A DNA stretch of 33,204 nt from Nitrospirae bacterium RIFCSPHIGHO2_01_FULL_66_17. Its GTDB lineage: Bacteria > Nitrospirota > Nitrospiria > 2-01-FULL-66-17. Both the position numbers and the translations under genes were made by a program. Under the pieces are notes generated by a model. It was not told where the DNA came from. It ran no database searches and saw only the letters and a list, made by a program, of their open reading frames with translations. Position 1 is the first letter of the stretch. Every line of letters begins with the position of its first letter. The stretch spans positions 1 through 33,204 of the forward strand of contig MHEO01000024.1 in NCBI GenBank assembly GCA_001803875.1, read 5' to 3'. Below are positions 1 through 8,579 of the stretch, piece after piece.

Positions 1-3
1 CGC

Positions 4-828
4 TCATCGCGCCCGCAGGTAGTCGACGAGCGCTTCCCGCCACGGCCTCATCGTGATGCCCAGCGATCGCAGCTTGGAACAGTCCAGCACGGAATTCGCC
101 GGCCGGGGGGCCGGCCGCTTCAGTTCGGCCGAGGAGATCGGCACCACGCGCCGTTCGAGACCCGAGAGGGCCAGGATCTCGCGGGCGAAGACATACCATG
201 AACAGGTCCCCGAGTTGACCGCGTGGTACACGCCGGCGCAGGGGATCGCCAGCAGCGAGACGATCGCCGACGCGAGGTCGGACGCCGAGGTCGGCGAGCC
301 CACCTGGTCATCCACCACGCGCAGTTCGTCCCGCTCGGCCGCCAGCCGGAGGATCGTCTCGACGAAGTTCTTGCCACGGCCGTAGAGCCAGGCGGTGCGG
401 AGAATGAGCGTCCCGTCCAGGACCTTGAGCATCTCCCGCTCGCCTTCGAGCTTCGATCGCCCGTAGACGCCGAGCGGCGCGGTGGCGTCATCCTCGCGAT
501 ACGGAGTCGGCTTGGCGCCGTCGTAGACGTAGTCGGTGGACACCGCGATCAAGCGGGCGCCGACCCTGGCCGCGCCCTCCGCCACGTGGCGGCTGCCGCG
601 CGCATTCACTGCGAACGCCAGATCGGGATGGGCCTCGGCGCCGTCGACGTCGGTGTAGGCCGCGGCGTGGATGACCACGTCGGGCTCGGCGCGGGCAATC
701 ACGTCAACCACCGAGGGGCTGGTGACGTCGGCCTGAGACTCCGACGGCGCGGTCACGACGTGACCGACGAGCCGGGGAACCAGCGCGCGACCGAGTTGAC
801 CGGACACGCCGGTGAGAAATACGTTCAT
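4..828 (-). CDS. rmlD: dTDP-4-dehydrorhamnose reductase
   Basis: 274-aa ORF; N-terminal Rossmann motif MNVFLTGVSGQLGRALV, YxxxK-type motif (YGRSKLEGE), STDYVYDG; next to rmlB and rmlA. Confidence 0.95.
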   Translation of the reverse strand: MNVFLTGVSGQLGRALVPRLVGHVVTAPSESQADVTSPSVVDVIARAEPDVVIHAAAYTDVDGAEAHPDLAFAVNARGSRHVAEGAARVGARLIAVSTDYVYDGAKPTPYREDDATAPLGVYGRSKLEGEREMLKVLDGTLILRTAWLYGRGKNFVETILRLAAERDELRVVDDQVGSPTSASDLASAIVSLLAIPCAGVYHAVNSGTCSWYVFAREILALSGLERRVVPISSAELKRPAPRPANSVLDCSKLRSLGITMRPWREALVDYLRAR

Positions 829-873
829 CGGGGACGGGAGCTGTCCATCTTCACACCATGCACAGCCAAGAGG

Positions 874-1044
874 CTAGGAATGTGTCCGAGTATGTAGGTG
901 TTGGAGCCTGTTCAGGAATGGTCAGATGCAAGGCGGAACAAGGAATCCCCCCGGAGCGTACTGGGTCGTACGTGAGGAGGGATTCCGAAGCGACAACGCC
1001 GCAGATGACCGTTCATGGACAGGCTCCTATGGACAGGCTCCTAA
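874..1044 (-). repeat. CTAG-ended palindromic element, copy 1
   Basis: CTAGGAATGTGTCCGAGTATGTAGGTGTTGGAGCCTGTTCAGGAATGGTCAGATGC...GCAGATGACCGTTCATGGACAGGCTCCT, with the last 14 bp tandemly duplicated and ending CTAA; matches copies 2-5. Confidence 0.93.
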
Positions 1045-2039
1045 CGGAGCTTATATTGCTTCTCGTAATACGCTCGAAATTCGCCGGACTTGATCGGCCG
1101 CCACCACGATTCGTGGGTGCGATACCATTCGATGGTCGCCGAGAGCGCCTCTTCGAAACCGCGCCGGGGGCGAAAGCCCAGCCGCGCCAGTTTTTCCGCG
1201 TTCAGCGCGTATCGGCGGTCATGACCGGGCCGGTCCGCAACGGGGGTGATCAGGCTCGCCGGCTTCCTCAGCGCCTTCAGAATCGCCTCGGTGATTTCCA
1301 GATTGGTCCGCTCGTTCCCCCCGCCCACGTTGTAGATCTCCCCGACGCGGCCGCGCCGCAGGACCACGTCGACCCCCTCGCAGTGATCCTCCACCGCGAT
1401 CCAGTCGCGCACGTTCCGGCCGTCTCCGTACAGCGGGAGGGGCCGGTCGTCGATCGCGTTCGTGATAAACAGGGGGATGAGCTTTTCGGGGTACTGGTTG
1501 GGACCGAAATTGTTGGACGCGCGGGTGATGAGGACTGGCACGCCATACGTGGCGCCGTAGGCCAGCGTCATCAGATCGCCGCCCGCCTTCGACGCGGCAT
1601 AGGGACTGCTGGGCTTGAGGGGATCGGTCTCCACGAACGGCGCCCCCTCCGTGCTCCCGTACACCTCGTCCGTCGACACCTGAAGGTAGCGCCGGTGCGA
1701 GTAGCGGCGCGCCGCCTCGAGCAGCACCCTCGTGCCGCCGATATCCGTCTGGATGAAGGCCCCCGGATCCTGAATGGACCGGTCCACGTGGGTCTCCGCC
1801 GCGAAGTTGACGATGGCATCGACATCCTTGGCCGCGCGGTCGACCGTTTCCGGATCGCAAATGTCGCCGCGGATGAAGGCGTACCGCGGATCGGATTCGA
1901 CGTCGCGCAGATTGGCGAGGTTGCCAGCGTACGTCAGCTTGTCGAGGTTCGTCACCTGATCGTCGGGATACTTGGCCAGAATAGAGCGGATGAAGTGGCT
2001 GCCGATGAACCCCGCGCCGCCGGTGACGAGCAGGTTCAC
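1041..2039 (-). CDS. rmlB: dTDP-glucose 4,6-dehydratase
   Basis: NLLVTGGAGFIGSHFIRSI, STDEVYGS, YAASKAGGD, NNFGPNQYPEKLIPLFI motifs. The GTG start at 2039 overlaps the rmlA stop (GTGA). The 621-aa track ORF is over-extended upstream. The TAG stop (1041-1043) lies in a repeat-element terminus. Confidence 0.95.
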   Translation of the reverse strand: MNLLVTGGAGFIGSHFIRSILAKYPDDQVTNLDKLTYAGNLANLRDVESDPRYAFIRGDICDPETVDRAAKDVDAIVNFAAETHVDRSIQDPGAFIQTDIGGTRVLLEAARRYSHRRYLQVSTDEVYGSTEGAPFVETDPLKPSSPYAASKAGGDLMTLAYGATYGVPVLITRASNNFGPNQYPEKLIPLFITNAIDDRPLPLYGDGRNVRDWIAVEDHCEGVDVVLRRGRVGEIYNVGGGNERTNLEITEAILKALRKPASLITPVADRPGHDRRYALNAEKLARLGFRPRRGFEEALSATIEWYRTHESWWRPIKSGEFRAYYEKQYKLR

Positions 2040-3118
2040 GTCAGCTCGATCCGGCTTTGATCGCCCACGATGAATTTCTGGGTCATCGGCTTGGTCTTGC
2101 ACCGGATGATCTCGGCCTCCCGGCCCAACAACGATCGCTCGATGCGGATATCCGCGTCGATAATGCGGCACCGCTCCAGCACGATGCTGTATTCCACCTC
2201 GCTGTTGCGGATGACGCAATCCGGCCCGATTGCGGTGAAGGGCCCCACGTAGGAATTCTCCACCAGCGTCCGCGCCCCGATGATCACCGGCCCGCGAATC
2301 TGACTCCCGATGATCGTGGCCCCGGGTTCGAGAATGACCTTCCCCGCAATGTCCGATTTCGCATCGACCTGGCCGGGACGGAAGACGTCCGGCTGCTCGC
2401 GGATCTTGTCGAGCACCAGCCGGTTGGCTTCCAGCAGGTCCTCCGGCTTCCCGGTGTCCTTCCACCATCCGGTGATCTCGGAATAGCCGACGCGATAGCC
2501 ATGGTCGATGAGGTATTGATGCGCGTCGGAGATTTCGAGTTCGCCTCGCGCGCTGGGCTGAATCGCGTTCACGGCCTCGAAAATGTGATGATCGTAGAGG
2601 TAGATCCCGGTCACGGCGAAGTCGCTCTTGGGGTTGGCCGGCTTCTCCTCGACGCCGACCAGGCGGCCGTCGCGAAGCTCGGGGACGCCGAAGCGCTCGG
2701 GATCGCGCACCCGTGCCAGCACCAGGCGGCAGGCATCGCCCGAGGACTGAAATTCCTCGATGAACCGCCGCACCCCGCCCACGATGACGTTGTCGCCGAG
2801 GTAGAACACGAAGGGCTCGTCCCCGAGAAAATCTCTGGCGACGCGCACGACGTGAGCCAGACCGAGCGGCGCCTCCTGAAGGACGTAACTGATCTTGACC
2901 CCCCACGCCTCGCCCCCGCCCAGCGCGCGCTGCAACTCCGAGGAGGTATCCGGATTGACCACCACTCCGACTTCCCGAATGCCCGCCTCGGCAAGCGCTT
3001 CGAGCGCGTACCCGATCATCGGCTTGTTGGCGATGGGAATCAGGTGCTTATTGTGGGTATTCGTGATGGGGCGCAGGCGAGTGCCCTTCCCGCCCGCGGT
3101 AACCAATGCTTTCACCAA
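2036..3118 (-). CDS. rmlA: glucose-1-phosphate thymidylyltransferase, long form with left-handed beta-helix C-terminus
   Basis: MVKALVTAGGKGTRLRPITNTHNKHLIPIANKPMIGYALEAL nucleotidyltransferase signature; C-terminal hexapeptide-like repeats (GATIIGSQIRGPVIIGARTLVENSYVGPFTAIG). Confidence 0.92.
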   Translation of the reverse strand: MVKALVTAGGKGTRLRPITNTHNKHLIPIANKPMIGYALEALAEAGIREVGVVVNPDTSSELQRALGGGEAWGVKISYVLQEAPLGLAHVVRVARDFLGDEPFVFYLGDNVIVGGVRRFIEEFQSSGDACRLVLARVRDPERFGVPELRDGRLVGVEEKPANPKSDFAVTGIYLYDHHIFEAVNAIQPSARGELEISDAHQYLIDHGYRVGYSEITGWWKDTGKPEDLLEANRLVLDKIREQPDVFRPGQVDAKSDIAGKVILEPGATIIGSQIRGPVIIGARTLVENSYVGPFTAIGPDCVIRNSEVEYSIVLERCRIIDADIRIERSLLGREAEIIRCKTKPMTQKFIVGDQSRIELT

Positions 3119-3260
3119 CCCGGCTCCGCACCGTAATGTGGTCCATCATAGGGGCTTGATCGACCACTGTCAACAGCGGGAAGTTGCGGAGCCCGTCGAT
3201 CGCCGGGGACCATCCGGCCGACCGCGTGATGTGGGTCACGCCGACCGCCACCGCAGCCCC

Positions 3261-3338
3261 TGGTGTCCCCAGCGGGATTTGAACCCGCGTCGCCGCCGTG
3301 AAAGGGCGGTGTCCTGGGCCGGGCTAGACGATGGGGAC
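3261..3338 (-). tRNA. tRNA-Glu(TTC)
   Basis: Reverse complement GTCCCCATCGTCTAGCCCGGCCCAGGACACCGCCCTTTCACGGCGGCGACGCGGGTTCAAATCCCGCTGGGGACACCA; acceptor GTCCCCA/TGGGGAC, anticodon loop CTTTCAC, T-arm GTTCAAATC, encoded CCA. Confidence 0.95.
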
Positions 3339-3365
3339 GCATCGGAGCTTGCGAAGCCACCCGTA

Positions 3366-3383
3366 GGCGCGGTTTCCCGCGCC
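3366..3383. other. Perfect 7-bp GC hairpin (GGCGCGG-TTTC-CCGCGCC) between the two tRNA genes
   Basis: Read directly; on the tRNA strand the loop is GAAA (GGCGCGG-GAAA-CCGCGCC). Confidence 0.6.
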
Positions 3384-3426
3384 GAGGCTGGAGATCTCTT
3401 GAACTTGCCGACTTTTTGTCAAAGAC

Positions 3427-3502
3427 TGGTGAGCCGCCTGGGCCTCGATCCCAGGACACCCGCCTTAAAAGGGCGGTGCTCTACCAACTGAGCTAGCGGC
3501 TC
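3427..3502 (-). tRNA. tRNA-Lys(TTT)
   Basis: Reverse complement GAGCCGCTAGCTCAGTTGGTAGAGCACCGCCCTTTTAAGGCGGGTGTCCTGGGATCGAGGCCCAGGCGGCTCACCA; acceptor GAGCCGC/GCGGCTC, anticodon loop CTTTTAA, encoded CCA. Confidence 0.95.
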
Positions 3503-3543
3503 ACGTCAAGGGCGCGGATCGTATCAAAGCCGTCACGCCGGTG

Positions 3544-4839
3544 TCAAGCATCGAACGCTCGACGCATAACGATCGTCTGATCCCGCTTCGAACCCGTCGA
3601 CACGATGTCCAGCGGACAGCCGACGATGTCGGAGAGCCGCTCCAGGTATCGCTTCGCGTTCGGCGGCAGATCGTCGTAGCGCGTGATCCCTACGGTCGAC
3701 TGCTTCCAGCCCGGCATCGTTTCGTACACGGGACGGCATTCGTCGTAATGCTCCGCAACGGCCGGAATGGTCGCCAGGCGATTGCCGCGGCATTCGTAAC
3801 TCGTGCAGATCTTGATGTCGGAGCACTCATCCAGCACGTCGAGCTTCGTGATCGCCAAACCGGAGAGTCCGTTGATGCGGACCGCGTAGCGGACAACGAC
3901 CGCGTCGAACCATCCGCAGCGCCTCGGACGTCCCGTGGTCGCGCCGAACTCCTGGCCCCTCGCGCGCAGGTCGCCCCCCCCCTGTTCCTCCGACAACTCC
4001 GTGGGGAACGGACCCTCGCCGACACGGGTCGAGTAGGCCTTGGCCACACCCATCACGCGATCGATCCTGGTTGGGCCCACCCCGCTTCCGGTCGCGGCCC
4101 CCCCGGCCGTGGCGCTCGACGAGGTGACGAATGGATAGGTCCCGTGATCGACGTCCAGCAACGTGCCTTGCGCCCCTTCAAACAACACGCGCCGACCGGC
4201 GGCGATCGCGTCATTGAGGACGTCGCCGGTGTCGGCAATGTAGGCGTTGAGACGCTCCGCGTAACCGAGATACTCCCGGCACACCACGTCGAGATCAAAC
4301 CCCTTGACCGAGTAGAGCCGCCCCAGCAGGTAATTCATTTCGGCCAGGCTGCCGGTCAGTTTCTGCCGGAACAGATCGGGATCCAACAGGTCTGCAACGC
4401 GAAGCCCGACCCGCGCCATCTTGTCGGCATACGCGGGGCCGATGCCGCGCCCGGTCGTTCCGATCTTCCGAGCCCCTTTGAGTTTCTCGCTCTCCTTGTC
4501 GATCGCCTTGTGATACGGCATGATCAGATGCGCCCGGTGACTGATGAAGAGCCGCCCTTGCAAATCGATGCCGCGGGCCGTCAACCCGTCGATCTCGTCG
4601 AGCAGCGCCGCGGGGTCAATGACGATCCCATTGCCGATGACACCGATTTTGCCCGGGTGGAGAATTCCTGAGGGCACCAGGTGCAACACATATTGCTCCT
4701 GTCCGACCACCACCGTGTGGCCGGCGTTATGACCTCCTTGAAACCGAACAATCAGATCGGCCTGGGGCGCAAGGAGGTCAACGATCTTCCCCTTCCCTTC
4801 ATCGCCCCACTGGGTCCCTACGATCACGACAGCCGGCAT
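3544..4839 (-). CDS. purA: adenylosuccinate synthetase
   Basis: MPAVVIVGTQWGDEGKGKIVDLLAPQADLIVRFQGGHNAGHTVV; GTTGRGIGPAY; full length 431 aa. Confidence 0.98.
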   Translation of the reverse strand: MPAVVIVGTQWGDEGKGKIVDLLAPQADLIVRFQGGHNAGHTVVVGQEQYVLHLVPSGILHPGKIGVIGNGIVIDPAALLDEIDGLTARGIDLQGRLFISHRAHLIMPYHKAIDKESEKLKGARKIGTTGRGIGPAYADKMARVGLRVADLLDPDLFRQKLTGSLAEMNYLLGRLYSVKGFDLDVVCREYLGYAERLNAYIADTGDVLNDAIAAGRRVLFEGAQGTLLDVDHGTYPFVTSSSATAGGAATGSGVGPTRIDRVMGVAKAYSTRVGEGPFPTELSEEQGGGDLRARGQEFGATTGRPRRCGWFDAVVVRYAVRINGLSGLAITKLDVLDECSDIKICTSYECRGNRLATIPAVAEHYDECRPVYETMPGWKQSTVGITRYDDLPPNAKRYLERLSDIVGCPLDIVSTGSKRDQTIVMRRAFDA

Positions 4840-4964
4840 GGGTTCCTCGTCGGACAGGACACAAACAAAACCAGCCCTGAAAAACGCTCCAGGGCCAGAT
4901 CACCGACCTGAAATCCGCTGATATGTTGCCTACCTTTGAGGCCAAAGTCAAGCGGAGAAGGCGA

Positions 4965-4998
4965 AACGGCGCAGACCGAACCATCGATCTGCGCCGTT
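4965..4998 (-). terminator. Probable intrinsic terminator downstream of the cupredoxin-like gene
   Basis: Perfect 11-bp inverted repeat AACGGCGCAGA...TCTGCGCCGTT with a 12-nt loop, just past the stop at 5025, followed on the minus strand by TTTCGCCTTCTCC. Confidence 0.6.
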
Positions 4999-5024
4999 CT
5001 CAGGCAGGGCCTGGCGTGCCCGAT

Positions 5025-5627
5025 CTAGCGAGATGCCGTCAACGTAAAATCCATGTTGACCGTTCGATTCCCGGCCACACTGACCGTCTTGGTCATCACC
5101 GTGGTCGGGTTCGCCCACGCTTTGATTGTATAATCCCCGTCCGGAACGTTTGCGAGATCGAACTCGCCCCCATCATTCGTCACCGAAAAATACGGGTTGT
5201 CCAACACGAGGATAAACCCGTGCATGTGACTGTGGATGTGGCAGAATAACTCGACCACGCCGGGATTCTTAAACAGTACGAATTTTTCACGGCCTTTCTG
5301 GTAGAGCCCCAGATCGAACGGATTCGAGGGCGAGATGGAGAACGCGCTGTGAAACACCGAGTCGCTGTTTGGAAAATCCATCGTGGTGCCTTTTAACACG
5401 GCGCTCACTGGCGGCGCAAATTGAAGGTTGATGTGATTCACCTCGGGACGCTTTTCCGGGAACTTAAAGGTCCCCTGAACACCTTCCAGATACACGACGA
5501 TGTTCGCAGCGCTCTCCTTGCCCGCCACCCGCGCTTTGCCACTGACACTACCGGCGTTGGCCATGCTCACAGAAGCAAACACAATCAGACCAGCGAATAC
5601 GACGGCAATCCGGTTCACGTTCATCAC
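5025..5627 (-). CDS. Secreted cupredoxin-like protein with C-terminal carboxypeptidase-regulatory-like domain
   Basis: Signal peptide (MNVNRIAVVFAGLIVFASVSMANAG); FHSAF plus CHIHSHM (CxxHxxM type-I Cu-like motif); C-terminal GGEFDLANVPDGDYTIKAWANP typical of carboxypeptidase regulatory-like folds. Confidence 0.75.
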   Translation of the reverse strand: MMNVNRIAVVFAGLIVFASVSMANAGSVSGKARVAGKESAANIVVYLEGVQGTFKFPEKRPEVNHINLQFAPPVSAVLKGTTMDFPNSDSVFHSAFSISPSNPFDLGLYQKGREKFVLFKNPGVVELFCHIHSHMHGFILVLDNPYFSVTNDGGEFDLANVPDGDYTIKAWANPTTVMTKTVSVAGNRTVNMDFTLTASR

Positions 5628-5648
5628 CTCCTCCTCTCTTGTGAGTGG

Positions 5649-6764
5649 TTACGACCTCGACGGTAATTGCGGCGGCACAATCTGAGGAAGCGCTCCGGTC
5701 AGGCTTTTGAGAAACGCCACCAGGTCTTCCTTTTCCGAGTCCGTTAAGTTGAGTTTGAGCAGCTTCGGCGTTTTATTCGCCCCAGGGCCTCCCCCTTGAT
5801 TGTAAAACTCGACGACTTCTTCCATCGTGGCAAACGCACCGGTGTGCATATACGGAGCCGTCATCGCGATGTTCCTCAGACCCGGCACCTTGAACGCGCC
5901 CTTGTCCTTCGGGTCCTTCGTCACCTCGTAGCGCCCCAGATCTTTCTTCAACGGCCCCGCCTGGGGCAGTCCAAGGTTATGAAAACTGCTGTCGGTGAAA
6001 TTCGGACCCGAATGACACTGGGTGCAGGCCGCTTTGCTCACAAACAGAATCAGTCCGCGCTTTTCCTGATCGGTCAGGGCCTTCTTGTTACCTTTCTCGT
6101 AGCGATCAAACGCGGATTCTCCGGTGATCACCGTCCGTTCAAACGCCGCGATGGCCATCCCGATATTTTTCAGGGAAGGCTGCTCGCCGAAGACCTGTTT
6201 GAACTGCTCGTTATAGGCCGGGATCCCGGTGATCTTCTTGATCATCACCTGCGGATCGGAGTTCATCTCCCGAACCGCCACGATGGGCCCCATCGCCTGT
6301 TCCTCCATCGTCGCGGCCCTGCCATCCCAGAATTGGGAGGAGTTGAAGGCAATGTTGATGATCGTCGGAGAATGTCGTCCCAGCTCCTTCTCGTCCCCAA
6401 AACCGAGCGACCGCGGAAGGCCGTCGCTGTATCCAAAACTCGGATTGTGGCAGGTCGCGCACGCCCAGTGGTCATTCCCGGACAGCCGAGGATCAAAGAA
6501 CAACTGTTTCCCCAGCTCGACCTTCGCAGGGGTCTGGAGATTCGCGGCTGGAATGGGCACTGAAGGGAGGGGACCGATATCCCCTGGAAGTTTTGTCATC
6601 TGATCCAATGTCGAGATGGTGATCAACGTCCGACGCGCTCGCTGGACCTTCTTCTCCTTGTCCGCATCGATCGGTTCAGCTTGTACCGCCGAGAACATCA
6701 GCACCAGAACGGAAAAGGTTAGCGCGGTATAGCCCCTCAGCCCACACAGCCTTCGTTTGTCCAT
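5649..6764 (-). CDS. Di-heme cytochrome c peroxidase, MauG/CcpA family
   Basis: Two CxxCH motifs (CATCH, CTQCH); LGKQLFFDPRLSGNDHWACATCHNPSFGYSDG; signal peptide. Confidence 0.93.
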   Translation of the reverse strand: MDKRRLCGLRGYTALTFSVLVLMFSAVQAEPIDADKEKKVQRARRTLITISTLDQMTKLPGDIGPLPSVPIPAANLQTPAKVELGKQLFFDPRLSGNDHWACATCHNPSFGYSDGLPRSLGFGDEKELGRHSPTIINIAFNSSQFWDGRAATMEEQAMGPIVAVREMNSDPQVMIKKITGIPAYNEQFKQVFGEQPSLKNIGMAIAAFERTVITGESAFDRYEKGNKKALTDQEKRGLILFVSKAACTQCHSGPNFTDSSFHNLGLPQAGPLKKDLGRYEVTKDPKDKGAFKVPGLRNIAMTAPYMHTGAFATMEEVVEFYNQGGGPGANKTPKLLKLNLTDSEKEDLVAFLKSLTGALPQIVPPQLPSRS

Positions 6765-6867
6765 GCTCCCCTCCTTCTTTTGCCGGAAGCTGACCTGCTC
6801 GTCCGGCGCGGGTACAAAGATAGCAACGGATCGACGGCTGTCAAGGAAAGACCAGACGGATCAGGAA

Positions 6868-7464
6868 CTACCCCACGCGGAGAAGCCGGTCGAGTCGAGC
6901 CCAGAGCTCCCGTTTCCCCTCGCCGGTCTTGGCGGAGACGAAACAAGGCCTGTCTTCTTCGACGAGACGCCATGTCGCCGTGATGGATCGCATCGCCGAC
7001 GAGCGTTGGGCGCCGGAAAGCTGATCGGATTTAGTCGCGACGTGAATGATGGGAATCCCGAACGACTTCAGCCAGTCATGCATCCGGCAATCCAACTCCG
7101 TGGGAGGGCGGCGAGGATCGAGGACGAGCACGGCCCCCCGAAGAGTCGGTCGCCCGGCGAGATAGGATTCGATCAAGCCTTTCCAGGCGGCTTGGACCGA
7201 TCGAGGAACGCGGGCGTATCCATATCCCGGCAGATCGACGAAGTAGCAGTGTGTATTGACTGAGAAGAAATTGATCATCTGGGTCTTCCCGGGCGTCCTG
7301 CTCACCTTGACGAGCTGTTTGCGCCCCAAGAGCAGGTTCATGAGCGAGGACTTGCCGACGTTCGATCGTCCGACAAACGCGACTTCGGGGAGTCCGGTCG
7401 CGGGAAAGTTGTCGGGGCTCGCGCAGGACTTGAGAAACTCCGCGTCGTGTACCACCATCGTCAC
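6868..7464 (-). CDS. engB: Ribosome biogenesis GTP-binding protein YsxC/EngB
   Basis: GRSNVGKSSLMN (G1), TPGKTQMINFF, DLPGYGYARV (G3), TKSDQ (G4). Confidence 0.96.
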   Translation of the reverse strand: MTMVVHDAEFLKSCASPDNFPATGLPEVAFVGRSNVGKSSLMNLLLGRKQLVKVSRTPGKTQMINFFSVNTHCYFVDLPGYGYARVPRSVQAAWKGLIESYLAGRPTLRGAVLVLDPRRPPTELDCRMHDWLKSFGIPIIHVATKSDQLSGAQRSSAMRSITATWRLVEEDRPCFVSAKTGEGKRELWARLDRLLRVG

Positions 7465-7603
7465 CGCTCCACCAGGGGAGGAACGCGTCCGGAGTTCCGG
7501 ACGCGCCGCACTCTATCGAAGCATGATCCGTACTGTCAAACGACGGAACGGGGCTTCGCCACGAGCCAATCCCGGACGATGCTCCGCGGAATCACTCGGT
7601 CGA

Positions 7604-7631
7604 TTGACTTGGTTTTTGCGTTTATTGTACA
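7604..7631 (+). promoter_or_regulatory. Possible sigma70-like promoter for the TPR gene
   Basis: TTGACT (7604-7609), about 16-nt spacer, TGTACA (7626-7631), in a locally AT-rich stretch; GGGGGAGG RBS-like sequence just upstream of the GTG at 7660. The -10 match is weak. Confidence 0.3.
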
Positions 7632-7659
7632 GTGCTCCCAAGATGAGGGGGAGGATGCC

Positions 7660-8388
7660 GTGCCACTCGATTTCGACGTGACGTACGAACGAGCCTCACG
7701 ACTCTTCGACGCCGGGCGCTATCCGGAGGCGGAAAATCTCTTCTTGACGTTGGCCGAAACCAGCGGCCGCGGCTATGCGGATATCTACAACCGGCTGGGA
7801 CTGATCACCGCGTTTCAGGGACAGATCGAAACCGCGGCGGAGTGGTTTCAAAAAGCCGTTCAGGCAAATCCCCGCTACACGGAAGCCTCCATCAATCTCG
7901 CCGTCACCTACGCCGATCTCAGTCGATACGCCGACGCCGAGCGGGTCTACGACGAGGCGGCTCGGATGGTCCGTGGCGCTCAGTCGATCGACTTTTATGT
8001 CCGGGGGCGTCTCGCCAACGAGCACGCGGCGCTTGGCGATCGCTACGGCAATCTCGGATTGCTCGACGAGGCCCTGGAGGAATACCGAAAGGCCTTGCAC
8101 TTGTGCCCCGAGTTTCCCGACATCATTACTAAGGTGGGGATCATCCTGCGGGAACAAGGCGCGTACGACGAAGCGATTCGGGTGTTCCTGCGCGCGAAAG
8201 AGGTGTCACCCGAATACAGCCTGGCCAGCATCCATCTCGGCATCACCTATTATATGAGCGGGTTTCCCGATCTCGCCCGCGAAGAATGGGAATCCATCGA
8301 TTTCGACTCCCTCGAAGGGCAACACGCCTCGGTCTATCTCTCGTTGGCCCGGAAAGCCCGCTTCGATCCGGAAGATCCCGCCCCCTAG
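7660..8388 (+). CDS. Tetratricopeptide repeat protein
   Basis: Repeated TPR signatures (GQIETAAEWFQKAVQANPRYTEASINLAVTYADLSRYADAERVYDEA; GLLDEALEEYRKALHLCPEFP). GTG start at 7660 preferred over the 7447 track start because of the RBS. The TAG stop is in the repeat terminus. Confidence 0.85.
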   Translation: MPLDFDVTYERASRLFDAGRYPEAENLFLTLAETSGRGYADIYNRLGLITAFQGQIETAAEWFQKAVQANPRYTEASINLAVTYADLSRYADAERVYDEAARMVRGAQSIDFYVRGRLANEHAALGDRYGNLGLLDEALEEYRKALHLCPEFPDIITKVGIILREQGAYDEAIRVFLRAKEVSPEYSLASIHLGITYYMSGFPDLAREEWESIDFDSLEGQHASVYLSLARKARFDPEDPAP

Positions 8389-8552
8389 GAGTGTGTCCGA
8401 GTATTCGGGTACTGGAGCCTGTTCTTACCCCGCAAAGCGGGCCGCGAAACGAGCGCCCGGTTTCCCGGCGCGAGGCTTCGCAAGATTTGCGGGAATGCAG
8501 CGGATTCCGAAGCGACAACGCAGCAGATGACCATTCATGAACAGGCTCCCAG
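8385..8552 (-). repeat. CTAG-ended palindromic element, copy 2 (variant core)
   Basis: CTAGGAGTGTGTCCGAGTATTCGGGTACTGGAGCCTGTTC at left and GGATTCCGAAGCGACAACGCAGCAGATGACCATTCATGAACAGGCTCC at right match the family; the middle is different. Confidence 0.9.
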
Positions 8553-8579
8553 CGTCGTGGCAACCCTTCACCCCGTTGC

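Noticed and set aside
858-2060. 400-aa plus-strand ORF reading through repeat copy 1 and antisense to rmlB
   Set aside because: Runs through a non-coding repeat and opposite a certain gene; no motifs.
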